64,000 bases of DNA from Comamonadaceae bacterium PBBC1 (GTDB taxonomy: Bacteria; Pseudomonadota; Gammaproteobacteria; Burkholderiales; Burkholderiaceae_C): positions 1 through 64,000 of the forward strand of contig NKIP01000011.1 of the NCBI GenBank assembly GCA_002256145.1, written 5' to 3'. Every line of letters starts with the position of its first letter. The stretch's first letter is position 1. The position numbers and the translations under genes were made by a program. The notes under the pieces were generated by a model. The model was not told the origin of the DNA. It searched no databases and saw only the letters and a list, made by a program, of their open reading frames with translations. Shown here piece by piece: positions 57,135 through 64,000 of the stretch.

Positions 57135-57210
57135 GTAGGAGCCCACCCCGTGGGCGATGGCATGCATGGGCGGTGTGCGGGCAATCGCCCACGGGGGTGG
57201 GCTCCTACAA
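57135..57210. repeat. REP-like inverted pair (BIME)
   Basis: A 76-base element whose left arm GTAGGAGCCCACCCCGTGGG and right arm CCCACGGGGGTGGGCTCCTAC are inverted near-identical copies of the element at 39193. It starts 4 bases after the monooxygenase stop and may act as its transcription-end structure. Confidence 0.9.
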
Positions 57211-57324
57211 AATTGCCAACGGGCGATGAGCTTCTGACTTTGTAGTCGACGCCTACGTCGCGATGCGGCCTCTGCAAACTGCAAGCGTGCTGTCGAGGCA
57301 GGGGGCCGATCCTATAAGGTTGAT

Positions 57325-58251
57325 TCAGCTGACGGTCAAGGCCTGCTCCACCGCCTCACGCGTGAGGGTGGGGGCAAAGGTCTCGATGAAGCTGTAGGCA
57401 AAGCCGCGCAGCCATGCGCCCCGCCGAATGGCCAGGCGGGTCTGGTTGATCTCGAACAAGTGCCCGGCGTCCAGCAGGCGCAGATGGGTGTCGCGGTCGG
57501 GGTCCACCGCGATCGACGCGACGATGCCCACGCCCATGCCCAGTTCGACATAGGTCTTGATCACATCAGCGTCCATGGCCGTCAGCACCACATCGGGGTG
57601 CAGGCCTTCTTTGGCAAAGGCGTCGTCGATGTGCGAGCGGCCGGTGTAGCCATGCTCGTAGGTGATGATCGGGAACTGTGCCAATTGCGCCAGCGTCACA
57701 GGCCCGCTGTGCGCCAGCAGCGGGTGGTCTGGCGGCACCACGATGCTGTGCGTCCAGCGGTAACACGGCAGCGCCACCAGCTGCGGGTATTGCGCCAGCG
57801 CTTCGGTGGCCACACCAATGTCGGCCTCGCCCGAGAGCAGCATTTCGGCCACCTGCTTGGGCGAGCCTTGGTGCAGGTGCAATGACACGTTAGGGAACAG
57901 TTGCCGAAAGTCACGCACCACATGCGGCAGCGCATAGCGCGCCTGCGAGTGGGTGGCCGCGATCGAAAGTTGCCCATTGAGCTTGGCGCTGAAATCATCG
58001 CCCACACGCTTGATATTTTCTGCACCCAACAACAGCTGCTCCACCAAAGGCAGTAGCGCCTGGCCCGGCGGCGTAAGGCCCGTCAGGCGTTTGCCGTTGC
58101 GCACAAAGATCTCGATGCCCAGCTCGTCTTCGAGTTCGCGGATCTGGCGGCTCACGCCAGGCTGCGAGGTGAACAGCATGTTGGCCACCTCGGTCAGGTT
58201 GAAGTTGCAGCGCACCGCTTCGCGCACCGATTTGAGTTGCTGAAAGTTCAT
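57325..58251 (-). CDS. CysB/Cbl/SsuR-type LysR regulator
   Basis: A 308-residue LysR regulator of the CysB group: MNFQQLKSVREAVRCNFNLTEVANMLFTSQPGVSRQI at the HTH (key part NLTEVANMLFTSQPGVSR), and an effector domain with IAATHSQARYALPHVV, the pattern of sulfate/acetylserine-responsive CysB and Cbl. It is the last gene of the ssu operon, overlapping the monooxygenase stop (ATGA), so it is likely a local SsuR-type activator of the sulfur genes here. Confidence 0.92.
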   Translation of the reverse strand: MNFQQLKSVREAVRCNFNLTEVANMLFTSQPGVSRQIRELEDELGIEIFVRNGKRLTGLTPPGQALLPLVEQLLLGAENIKRVGDDFSAKLNGQLSIAATHSQARYALPHVVRDFRQLFPNVSLHLHQGSPKQVAEMLLSGEADIGVATEALAQYPQLVALPCYRWTHSIVVPPDHPLLAHSGPVTLAQLAQFPIITYEHGYTGRSHIDDAFAKEGLHPDVVLTAMDADVIKTYVELGMGVGIVASIAVDPDRDTHLRLLDAGHLFEINQTRLAIRRGAWLRGFAYSFIETFAPTLTREAVEQALTVS

Positions 58252-59618
58252 GCCGCCACCGCCTGCTCTGCCAGGGCCGATGGGTGCGCCGGGCGGCGCA
58301 GGTCCAGGTGCTCGCGCAGTGTGCGACCGGTGTATTCGGTGCGGAACAGACCGCGCCGCTGCAGCTCGGGGATGACCAGCTCTGCAAAGTCCTTGAGGCC
58401 ATGCGGCAAGGTGGGCGCGAGCACATTGAAGCCGTCGGCCGCGCCGGTCTTGAACCAGTGCTCCAGCTGGTCGGCAATGTGCTCGGGCGTGCCCACCAGC
58501 GTCCAGTGGCCGCGGGCGCTGGCCACGCGCTCGTAGAGCTGACGGATCGACAGGTTTTCGCGGGCGGCCAGTTTGGCAAAGAGTTCTTGGCGGCTTTTCC
58601 AGCCTTCGGTCACAGGCAGGTCTTGCGGGAAAGGATCGTTGATGTTGTAGCCCGACAGATCGACATTGCCCAGGAATGCCGACAGCAGGCCCAGACCCAG
58701 CACCGGGTCGATCAGGCTTTGCAGTTGCTCGAACTTCTCTTGCGCTTCTTGCTGGCTGCGGGCCACAAAGGGCGAGATGCCGGGCATGATTTTGAGGTCG
58801 TCGGCCGTGCGGCCATAGGCGGGCAGGCGCGACTTGAGTGAGGTGTAGAACGCCCTGGCGTCTTCGACGGTTTGTTGTGCGGTGAACACCACTTCGGCCG
58901 TCGCTGCGGCCAGGTCCTGACCGTCGTTGGACGAACCCGCCTGCACCAGCACCGGGTAGCCCTGCGGGGCGCGCGGGGCTTGCAGCGAGCCTTGCACCTT
59001 GAACTTGAGGCCCTGGTGCGCCACGCGGTGCAGCTTGTCGGTGTCAAAGAAGCGGTTATTGGTTTTGTCGTAAGTGAAGGCGTCGTCTTCCCAGCTGTCC
59101 CACAGGCCTTGGGTGATCTTGACGTATTCGTGGGCGATCTTGTAGCGCTCGGCATGCTCCAGCTGGTGCGGCAGGCCAAAGGCTTTGGCTTCAAACTCGC
59201 TGCCCGAGGTGACCAGGTTCCAGCCGCTGCGGCCGTCGCTCAGGTGGTCGAGCGTGGCGAATTTGCGCGCCAAGTGGTACGGCGGCAAATAGGTGGTGGA
59301 CACGGTCGACACCAGCCCGATGCGCTCGGTCACGCCCGCCAGGGCGGTCTGCAGCAGCAAGGGGTCAAAAGGGTATGGCAGTGCGTTGCGGGTGATCACG
59401 TCGGCAGGGCCGTCGCTCATGCCCACGTTGTCGGCAAAAAACACCGCGTCAAATTTGGCGGCCTCGGCCTGGCGTGCCCAGTCTTGCAGGGTGCGCAGCG
59501 TGGTCGAAGCGGTGGGGTCCACATCGGGGTGGCGCCATGCGGCCAGGTGGTGACCGACGCCGAAAAAGAAGGCCCCCAGATGCAGTTGCCGTTGTTGTTT
59601 TTGTTTTTGTTGAGTCAT
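58248..59618 (-). CDS. NtaA/SnaA/DszA-type flavin monooxygenase 2
   Basis: A 456-residue LLM monooxygenase homologous to the plus-strand one: HLGAFFFGVGHHLAAWRHPDVD, VSTVSTTYLPPYHLARKFATLDHL (key part STTYLPPYHLARKF), SGRSGWNLVTSG variant GRSGWNLVTS and AHEYVKITQGLWDSWEDD. It belongs to the ssu operon between ssuF and the LysR gene. Two paralogues in one island suggest distinct but related organosulfur substrates. No signal peptide. Confidence 0.9.
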   Translation of the reverse strand: MTQQKQKQQRQLHLGAFFFGVGHHLAAWRHPDVDPTASTTLRTLQDWARQAEAAKFDAVFFADNVGMSDGPADVITRNALPYPFDPLLLQTALAGVTERIGLVSTVSTTYLPPYHLARKFATLDHLSDGRSGWNLVTSGSEFEAKAFGLPHQLEHAERYKIAHEYVKITQGLWDSWEDDAFTYDKTNNRFFDTDKLHRVAHQGLKFKVQGSLQAPRAPQGYPVLVQAGSSNDGQDLAAATAEVVFTAQQTVEDARAFYTSLKSRLPAYGRTADDLKIMPGISPFVARSQQEAQEKFEQLQSLIDPVLGLGLLSAFLGNVDLSGYNINDPFPQDLPVTEGWKSRQELFAKLAARENLSIRQLYERVASARGHWTLVGTPEHIADQLEHWFKTGAADGFNVLAPTLPHGLKDFAELVIPELQRRGLFRTEYTGRTLREHLDLRRPAHPSALAEQAVAA

Positions 59619-59662
59619 GGATATTCTTTCACTGGGGGCCAGAGAGGATCAGCGCGGTGTGA

Positions 59663-59878
59663 TCAAAGTTTGGCAATCGACACTTCGGTCGACTTGACCA
59701 AGGCGACCACTTCGGAGCCGACCTTGAGCGCCAGGTCGTCCACCGAGCGGGTGGTGATGACCGAGGTCACGATGCCCCAAGGGGTCTCGACGTCGATCTC
59801 GGAGACGACATCGCCACGGATGATTTCCTTGATCTTTCCTTTGAATTGGTTGCGAACGTTGATGGCTTGAATGGACAT
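59663..59878 (-). CDS. ssuF: SsuF-type molybdopterin-binding (TOBE/Mop) protein
   Basis: A 71-residue single Mop/TOBE domain: NVRNQFKGKIKEIIRGDVVSE and TSVITTRSVDDLALKVGSEVVALVKSTEVSIAKL (key parts). Such small proteins follow ssuB in Pseudomonas and Burkholderiales sulfonate operons and are required for growth on sulfonates; their ligand may be molybdate or another oxyanion. A GGAGAA site precedes MSIQAINV. Longer in-frame readings are spurious. Confidence 0.9.
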   Translation of the reverse strand: MSIQAINVRNQFKGKIKEIIRGDVVSEIDVETPWGIVTSVITTRSVDDLALKVGSEVVALVKSTEVSIAKL

Positions 59879-59916
59879 GGTTTTCTCCTTGAAAAGTCCG
59901 TTTGAAAAAAAGAGGT

Positions 59917-60729
59917 TCAGATGGCCCAGCGCAGGCCGCTGACGGGGGTGGTGATCCACGCCGTGTCGACGCTGGGCTCGGGGTCTTCGCGTTGCAACAC
60001 GCGGTCGAGGATGCGTTTTTCGATCGCGGCAAAGCGGGCATCGCCTCGCGAACGAGGACGCGGCAGGTCGATGCGTTCGTCGAGCGCAATGGCGCCGTCT
60101 TCGATCAGGATCACGCGGTCCGCCAGGGCCACGGCTTCTTGCACGTCGTGAGTCACCAGCAGAGCGGTGAAGCCGTTGGCCTTCCAGAGGTTTTCGATCA
60201 GCTCGTGCATCTCGATGCGGGTGAGCGCATCGAGCGCGCCGAGCGGTTCGTCGAGCAGCAGCAGTTGCGGGTTGTGGACCAGAGCGCGGGCCAGGGCCAC
60301 GCGTTGGCGTTGCCCGCCCGACAGGCGTGCGGGCCATTCGTTTTGGCGGTCGCCCAGGCCGACTTGCGCCAGCACCTTGGCGGCAGCGGCCTTGCCCGAC
60401 TCGGGCAGGCCCAGGGCCACGTTGTCGAGCACGCGCCGCCAAGGAAGCAAGCGTGCCTCCTGGAACATGATGCGCGTGTGCTCGTTCAGGCCTTTGACGG
60501 CTTGGCCGTCGAGCAGCAAGTCGCCCTGCGTGGCGGGCTCCAGCCCTGCCACCAGGCGCAGCAAGGTGCTCTTGCCGCAGCCGCTGCGGCCTACGATGGC
60601 GACAAACTCGCCGGGCTCGATCACCAGCTCGGTGCCTTGCAGCACGCGGCGCTGGCCATAGCTTTTGCCCAAGGCCCGGGCCTGTACGCGCACGCCGCCC
60701 TGCCCTGTGGATGTGTTGTGTTCAGTCAT
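59917..60729 (-). CDS. ssuB: Alkanesulfonate ABC transporter ATPase
   Basis: A 270-residue ABC ATPase, Walker [10 protein letters not shown] (about residues 52-60), Q-loop [10 protein letters not shown], signature LSGGQRQR and Walker [17 protein letters not shown] start at [12 protein letters not shown]. It energises SsuC for sulfonate uptake. 23 bases after ssuC, 38 before ssuF. Confidence 0.95.
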   Translation of the reverse strand: MTEHNTSTGQGGVRVQARALGKSYGQRRVLQGTELVIEPGEFVAIVGRSGCGKSTLLRLVAGLEPATQGDLLLDGQAVKGLNEHTRIMFQEARLLPWRRVLDNVALGLPESGKAAAAKVLAQVGLGDRQNEWPARLSGGQRQRVALARALVHNPQLLLLDEPLGALDALTRIEMHELIENLWKANGFTALLVTHDVQEAVALADRVILIEDGAIALDERIDLPRPRSRGDARFAAIEKRILDRVLQREDPEPSVDTAWITTPVSGLRWAI

Positions 60730-60752
60730 GTTCTTGTCTCGTTCAGGGGTGT

Positions 60753-61673
60753 TCACTGGTAGCCGGGGTGCCAGCGCAGCCAGTACTTCTCCAGGCCTTT
60801 GGCAAACACGTCGGCCAGCTTGCCCAATGCGGCGTAAAGCAGGATGCCGACCAGCACCACATCGGTCTGCAAAAACTCGCGGGCGTTCATGGTCAGGTAG
60901 CCGATGCCCGCTTGCGCCGAGATGGTCTCGGCCACGATCAGGATCACCCACATCAGGCCCAGCGAAAAGCGCAGCCCCACCAAAATGGACGACATGGCGC
61001 CCGGCAAAATGATCTGGCGGTACAAGCCCCAGCGCGAGAGGCCATAGGTGCGGCCCATCTCGATCAGGCCTGGGTCCACATTGCGAATGCCGTGGAAGGT
61101 GTTGATGTAGATCGGGAAGAACACCGCCACCGAGATCAAAAACAGCTTGGCGCTTTCTTCGATGCCAAACCAGAGGATGACCAATGGGATCAGCGCCAGC
61201 GCCGGGATGTTGCGCACCATCTGGATGGTGGAGTCCAGCAGCGTTTCGAGCCAGCGCACCGAACCCGTCAACAAGCCCAGCACCAGGCCCAGACCGCCAC
61301 CGATGGCCAGGCCCAAAAGCGCCCTGCCCGCGCTGATGCGCACATGGGTCCACAACTCGCCCGACTCGGCGAGTTTCCACGCGGCATCGACCACGCTCAA
61401 GGGTGCGGGCAACACGCGGGTGGACAACCAACCCAGGGTTGACGACAGCTGCCACACGATAACCAGCGCCAGCGGCACCAGCCAGGGCAGCAGCCTTTGC
61501 CCCACAGACTGCACAAACTGCAGCAAGGGTTGCCAGTCGATCGGCGAGGACGCGACGTTCAACCCCCAAGACTGCTCGACCGCCAAGGTGGAAGACACCT
61601 CGGGTGGATAAACGTCGAGGAACAAATCGCCTTTGTCGATCTCGGCGTCGGACGTGTTTTGCACATGACTCAT
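60753..61673 (-). CDS. ssuC: Alkanesulfonate ABC transporter permease
   Basis: A 306-residue SsuC. After a cytosolic N-terminus of about 45 residues come six helices and the EAA loop [21 protein letters not shown] choose [12 protein letters not shown], 10 bases after ssuD; the longer in-frame ORF overlaps ssuD and is spurious. Works with SsuA and SsuB. Confidence 0.95.
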   Translation of the reverse strand: MSHVQNTSDAEIDKGDLFLDVYPPEVSSTLAVEQSWGLNVASSPIDWQPLLQFVQSVGQRLLPWLVPLALVIVWQLSSTLGWLSTRVLPAPLSVVDAAWKLAESGELWTHVRISAGRALLGLAIGGGLGLVLGLLTGSVRWLETLLDSTIQMVRNIPALALIPLVILWFGIEESAKLFLISVAVFFPIYINTFHGIRNVDPGLIEMGRTYGLSRWGLYRQIILPGAMSSILVGLRFSLGLMWVILIVAETISAQAGIGYLTMNAREFLQTDVVLVGILLYAALGKLADVFAKGLEKYWLRWHPGYQ

Positions 61674-61683
61674 GCGGCACCCC

Positions 61684-62820
61684 TCAGCTTTGCGCCACTT
61701 TGGCTTGGGGCGGCACCACCGCGTTGCCCATGACCTCGCCCACGGGGGCGACCTTGTGCTGGCCCGGTGCCTGGATGCCCACATGCGGGAACACCAGCTC
61801 GGCAAAGCGGTAGGCCTCTTCGAGGTGCGGGTAACCCGAGAGCACAAAGGTCTCGGCCCCGATGTCCTGGTATTCCTTCAGGCGGCGGGCGATGGTTTCG
61901 CCGTCGCCCACCAGCGCGGTGCCCGCGCCGCCACGCACCAGGCCCACGCCCGCCCACAGGTTGGGGCTGATTTCGAGCTTGGCGCGGTTGCCACCGTGCA
62001 GCGCAGCCATGCGTCTTTGGCCTTCCGAATCCATGTGGGCGATGTTGGCTTGCGCCTTGGCAATGGTGGCGTCGTCCAGGTGCGAGATCAATCGGTCGGC
62101 CGCAGCCCAAGCCTCGTCGTTGGTCTCGCGCGGGATCACATGCAGGCGCACACCGAACTTGACCTTGCGGCCGAGCTTTTCGGCGCGGCGGCGCACGTCG
62201 TTGAACTTCTTCTCGACCTCGGCTGGGGGTTCGCCCCAGGTGAGGTACAGCTCGACCTGCTCGGCAGCAAGGTCATGCGCTGCATCGGACGAGCCGCCGA
62301 AGTACAAGGGTGGGTAAGGCTTTTGCACCGCCGGGAACAACTGCTTGGCGCCTTTGACCTGGATGTGCTTGCCTTCGTAAGTGACTTCTTCGCCCTGCAG
62401 CAGTCGCGTCCACACATGCAGGAATTCGCGGGCGTGTTCGTAGCGCTCGTCGTGGCTGAGGAATGTGCCATCAGCTTCCAGATCGGCCGAGTCGCCGCCC
62501 GCCACCACATTGACCAGCAGACGACCACCGCTCAGGCGGTCGAGCGTGGCAGCCTGGCGTGCAGCCACCGTAGGCGAGATGGTGGTCGGCCGCAGCGCCA
62601 CCAAAAATTTCAGACGCTCTGTGACCGGGATCAGGCTGGCGGCCGAAATCCAGGAGTCCTCGCAAGAGCGGCCCGTGGGCAGCAGCACCCCGCCGTAACC
62701 CAGCGCATCAGCGGCTTGCGCCACTTGCTTCATGTAGGCGTGGTCCACGGCGCGGGCGCCTTGTTGCGAGCCAAGGTAACGGCCGTCGCCGTGCAGGGGG
62801 ATGAACCAAAAAATGTCCAT
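61684..62820 (-). CDS. ssuD: Alkanesulfonate monooxygenase SsuD
   Basis: A 378-residue FMNH2-dependent monooxygenase that releases sulfite from alkanesulfonates. Opening [21 protein letters not shown], the [14 protein letters not shown] segment with the active-site Cys region, [22 protein letters not shown] (key part [15 protein letters not shown]) and [12 protein letters not shown] all fit SsuD of E. coli and Pseudomonas. The flavin reductase SsuE, its partner, is not in the window. 20 bases after ssuA. Confidence 0.96.
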   Translation of the reverse strand: MDIFWFIPLHGDGRYLGSQQGARAVDHAYMKQVAQAADALGYGGVLLPTGRSCEDSWISAASLIPVTERLKFLVALRPTTISPTVAARQAATLDRLSGGRLLVNVVAGGDSADLEADGTFLSHDERYEHAREFLHVWTRLLQGEEVTYEGKHIQVKGAKQLFPAVQKPYPPLYFGGSSDAAHDLAAEQVELYLTWGEPPAEVEKKFNDVRRRAEKLGRKVKFGVRLHVIPRETNDEAWAAADRLISHLDDATIAKAQANIAHMDSEGQRRMAALHGGNRAKLEISPNLWAGVGLVRGGAGTALVGDGETIARRLKEYQDIGAETFVLSGYPHLEEAYRFAELVFPHVGIQAPGQHKVAPVGEVMGNAVVPPQAKVAQS

Positions 62821-62840
62821 GGTGTTCTCTCAGTAGGGGG

Positions 62841-63797
62841 TCAGCTCAAGTCCACCGGCGCGGCGTGCAGCAAGTTGAGCTTTTTGGGGATCAGCTTCAA
62901 CTCGAAGAAGGTGTCGGCAATCGACTGCTGCTCGGCCAGGATGTCGCGGTTGACAACCGCGGTGCCAAAGGCCGAGCGGTTGAGGTACAGCTCGGTGATG
63001 GACTTGTCGAGACCCAGCACGGCCGACAACTCGGCGGCAGCGGCCTGCTTGTTCTTGCTGGCCCAGGTGTCGATCGCGTTGATCTCTTCGATGGCGATCT
63101 TGAGCACATCGGGGTTCTTGGTCGCGAAGTCACGCGAGGTGAAGTAGTAGGCGCGGTTGTTGACCACGCCCGAGGCGTCAACCAGCAGGCGGGCGTCAAG
63201 GGTTTTTTGCGCAGCGGCGAGGAACGGGTCCCAGATGATCCAGGCGTCGATGGCGCCTTTTTCAAACGCGGCACGGGCATCGGCGGGCGGCAAAAAGATG
63301 GACTGCACATCGCTGTATTGCAGGCCGTTCTTTTGCAACAGCTTGACCAGAAAGTACTGGACGTTGGAGCCTTTGTTGTAGGCCACTTTTTTGCCCTTGA
63401 GGTCGGCCACGGTTTTGATGGGCGAGCCTTTGGGCACGATGATGGCTTCGAGCTTGGGGCGCGGCACGGTGGCACCGGCATAGACCAGCGGCGCGCCTGC
63501 GGCCTGGGCAAAGATGGGGGGCGCTTCGCCAACGTCACCGAAGTCAATCGAGCCGACATTGAGCGCTTCGAGCTGCACAGGACCGGCGTTGAACTCGGTC
63601 CAGGCCACGGTCACGCCCAGCGGGGCCAAACGCTTTTCGAGCGTGCCCCGGCCTTTGAGGATGGACAGCCAGCCCTTTTGGTTACCGATGCGCAGCACGC
63701 GTGGGGCCTTGTTTTGCGCCCAAGCGGCAGAGGTGCCCAAGAGTGCGGTGGCGGTGGCCAAAAACTGGCGGCGAGAAATGTCAGATGCAAAGGTCAT
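62841..63797 (-). CDS. ssuA: Alkanesulfonate-binding protein SsuA
   Basis: A 318-residue binding protein. The leader SRRQFLATATALLGTSAAWAQ contains an SRRxFL pattern of the Tat type and ends in AWAQ. Domain motifs: GNQKGWLSILKGRGTLEK, TWTEFNAGPVQLEALN variant WTEFNAGPVQLEALN and DVGEAPPIFAQAAG. It opens the ssuADCBF operon. I start at MTFASDISRR; a longer ORF into the upstream gene is rejected. Confidence 0.94.
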   Translation of the reverse strand: MTFASDISRRQFLATATALLGTSAAWAQNKAPRVLRIGNQKGWLSILKGRGTLEKRLAPLGVTVAWTEFNAGPVQLEALNVGSIDFGDVGEAPPIFAQAAGAPLVYAGATVPRPKLEAIIVPKGSPIKTVADLKGKKVAYNKGSNVQYFLVKLLQKNGLQYSDVQSIFLPPADARAAFEKGAIDAWIIWDPFLAAAQKTLDARLLVDASGVVNNRAYYFTSRDFATKNPDVLKIAIEEINAIDTWASKNKQAAAAELSAVLGLDKSITELYLNRSAFGTAVVNRDILAEQQSIADTFFELKLIPKKLNLLHAAPVDLS

Positions 63798-63913
63798 GGT
63801 GTGTTCTTTCGGGCTTGAGAGGCAAGGCTTCGCCCTGCCCGCGCATGCGGGTTCTTCAAAAAAGGGTTTGAGGGGAAAAGCTGGTGAACAGCGGGCGCTG
63901 TTCACACCAGGCA

Positions 63914-64000
63914 TCAGACGCTACATCGCACTTCAGAAAACGGCACCGACTTGAAGCGCCCTGCGTTGGACAAACCCTGGATCAGGTTTTCCACCACCAG
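63914..64000 (-). CDS. C-terminal fragment of an unidentified protein
   Basis: An open frame of 28 codons running off the right edge, ending GRFKSVPFSEVRCSV and a TGA at 63916-63914. The 116 bases to ssuA show no other feature. It is co-directional with the ssu operon and may be its first gene, but the fragment is too short to identify. It is not an obvious SsuE. Confidence 0.4.
   Translation of the reverse strand: MVVENLIQGLSNAGRFKSVPFSEVRCSV

Overview
The window looks like chromosomal DNA of a beta-proteobacterium of the order Burkholderiales, most likely family Comamonadaceae; I cannot name the genus. The basis is the gene order tuf / tRNA-Thr-Gly-Tyr, recG-oxyR-ubiA, an spc-alpha ribosomal cluster with proC behind it, the PhaM granule protein, and Ssu/Cys sulfur operons of the Burkholderiales type. 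Most genes lie on the minus strand.

Region 1 (1-11,400) is housekeeping. It holds the 5' end of tuf, three tRNAs, and a minus-strand tryptophan operon read as leader - trpE - trpG - threonine aldolase - LysE exporter - trpD - small membrane ORF - trpC - ung. The trp genes are preceded by a possible leader peptide with two near-adjacent Trp codons. Then come gph, rpe, and plus-strand apaG, thiL, pgpA and pncC/cinA. A bidirectional terminator separates these from the ribosomal block.

Region 2 (11,400-20,450) is the spc + alpha ribosomal protein cluster (rplN to rplQ with secY, rpmJ and rpoA). It ends in an initiator tRNA and is driven by a strong promoter with an A/T-rich upstream element. The S10 operon is not attached and infA is missing between secY and rpmJ. 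Base composition here is visibly lower in GC than on either side.

Region 3 (20,600-37,700) is mixed: proC, ubiA, oxyR, recG, a lone AT-rich HTH regulator, queA, an esterase-like hydrolase, tgt, small membrane or exported proteins, an MFS-acyltransferase fusion broken by one base in a homopolymer, a CREST-type membrane hydrolase, an XRE regulator, and a phaM-FIST pair.

Region 4 (37,700-64,000) is a sulfur island of about 26 kb. It contains (a) a sulfate ABC operon (hydrolase - sbp - cysT - cysW - cysA - arsR); (b) an operon rhodanese - serine O-acetyltransferase - family 2A encapsulin shell - cysteine desulfurase with a long disordered N-terminus, which I read as an encapsulated sulfur nanocompartment, followed by a thioredoxin-like gene; (c) a seven-gene organosulfur operon (two binding proteins, two permeases, one ATPase, a cytosolic sulfatase, a glutathione transferase); (d) divergent TauD-type dioxygenase and NtaA/SnaA-type monooxygenase genes; and (e) an ssuADCBF operon ending in a second NtaA-type monooxygenase and a CysB/Cbl-type LysR regulator. 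Together these would import sulfate, sulfonates and sulfate esters, release sulfite or sulfate in the cytoplasm, feed cysteine synthesis, and move cysteine sulfur into a protein shell. REP-like palindromes (GTAGGAG head plus hairpin) sit at three places in regions 3 and 4.
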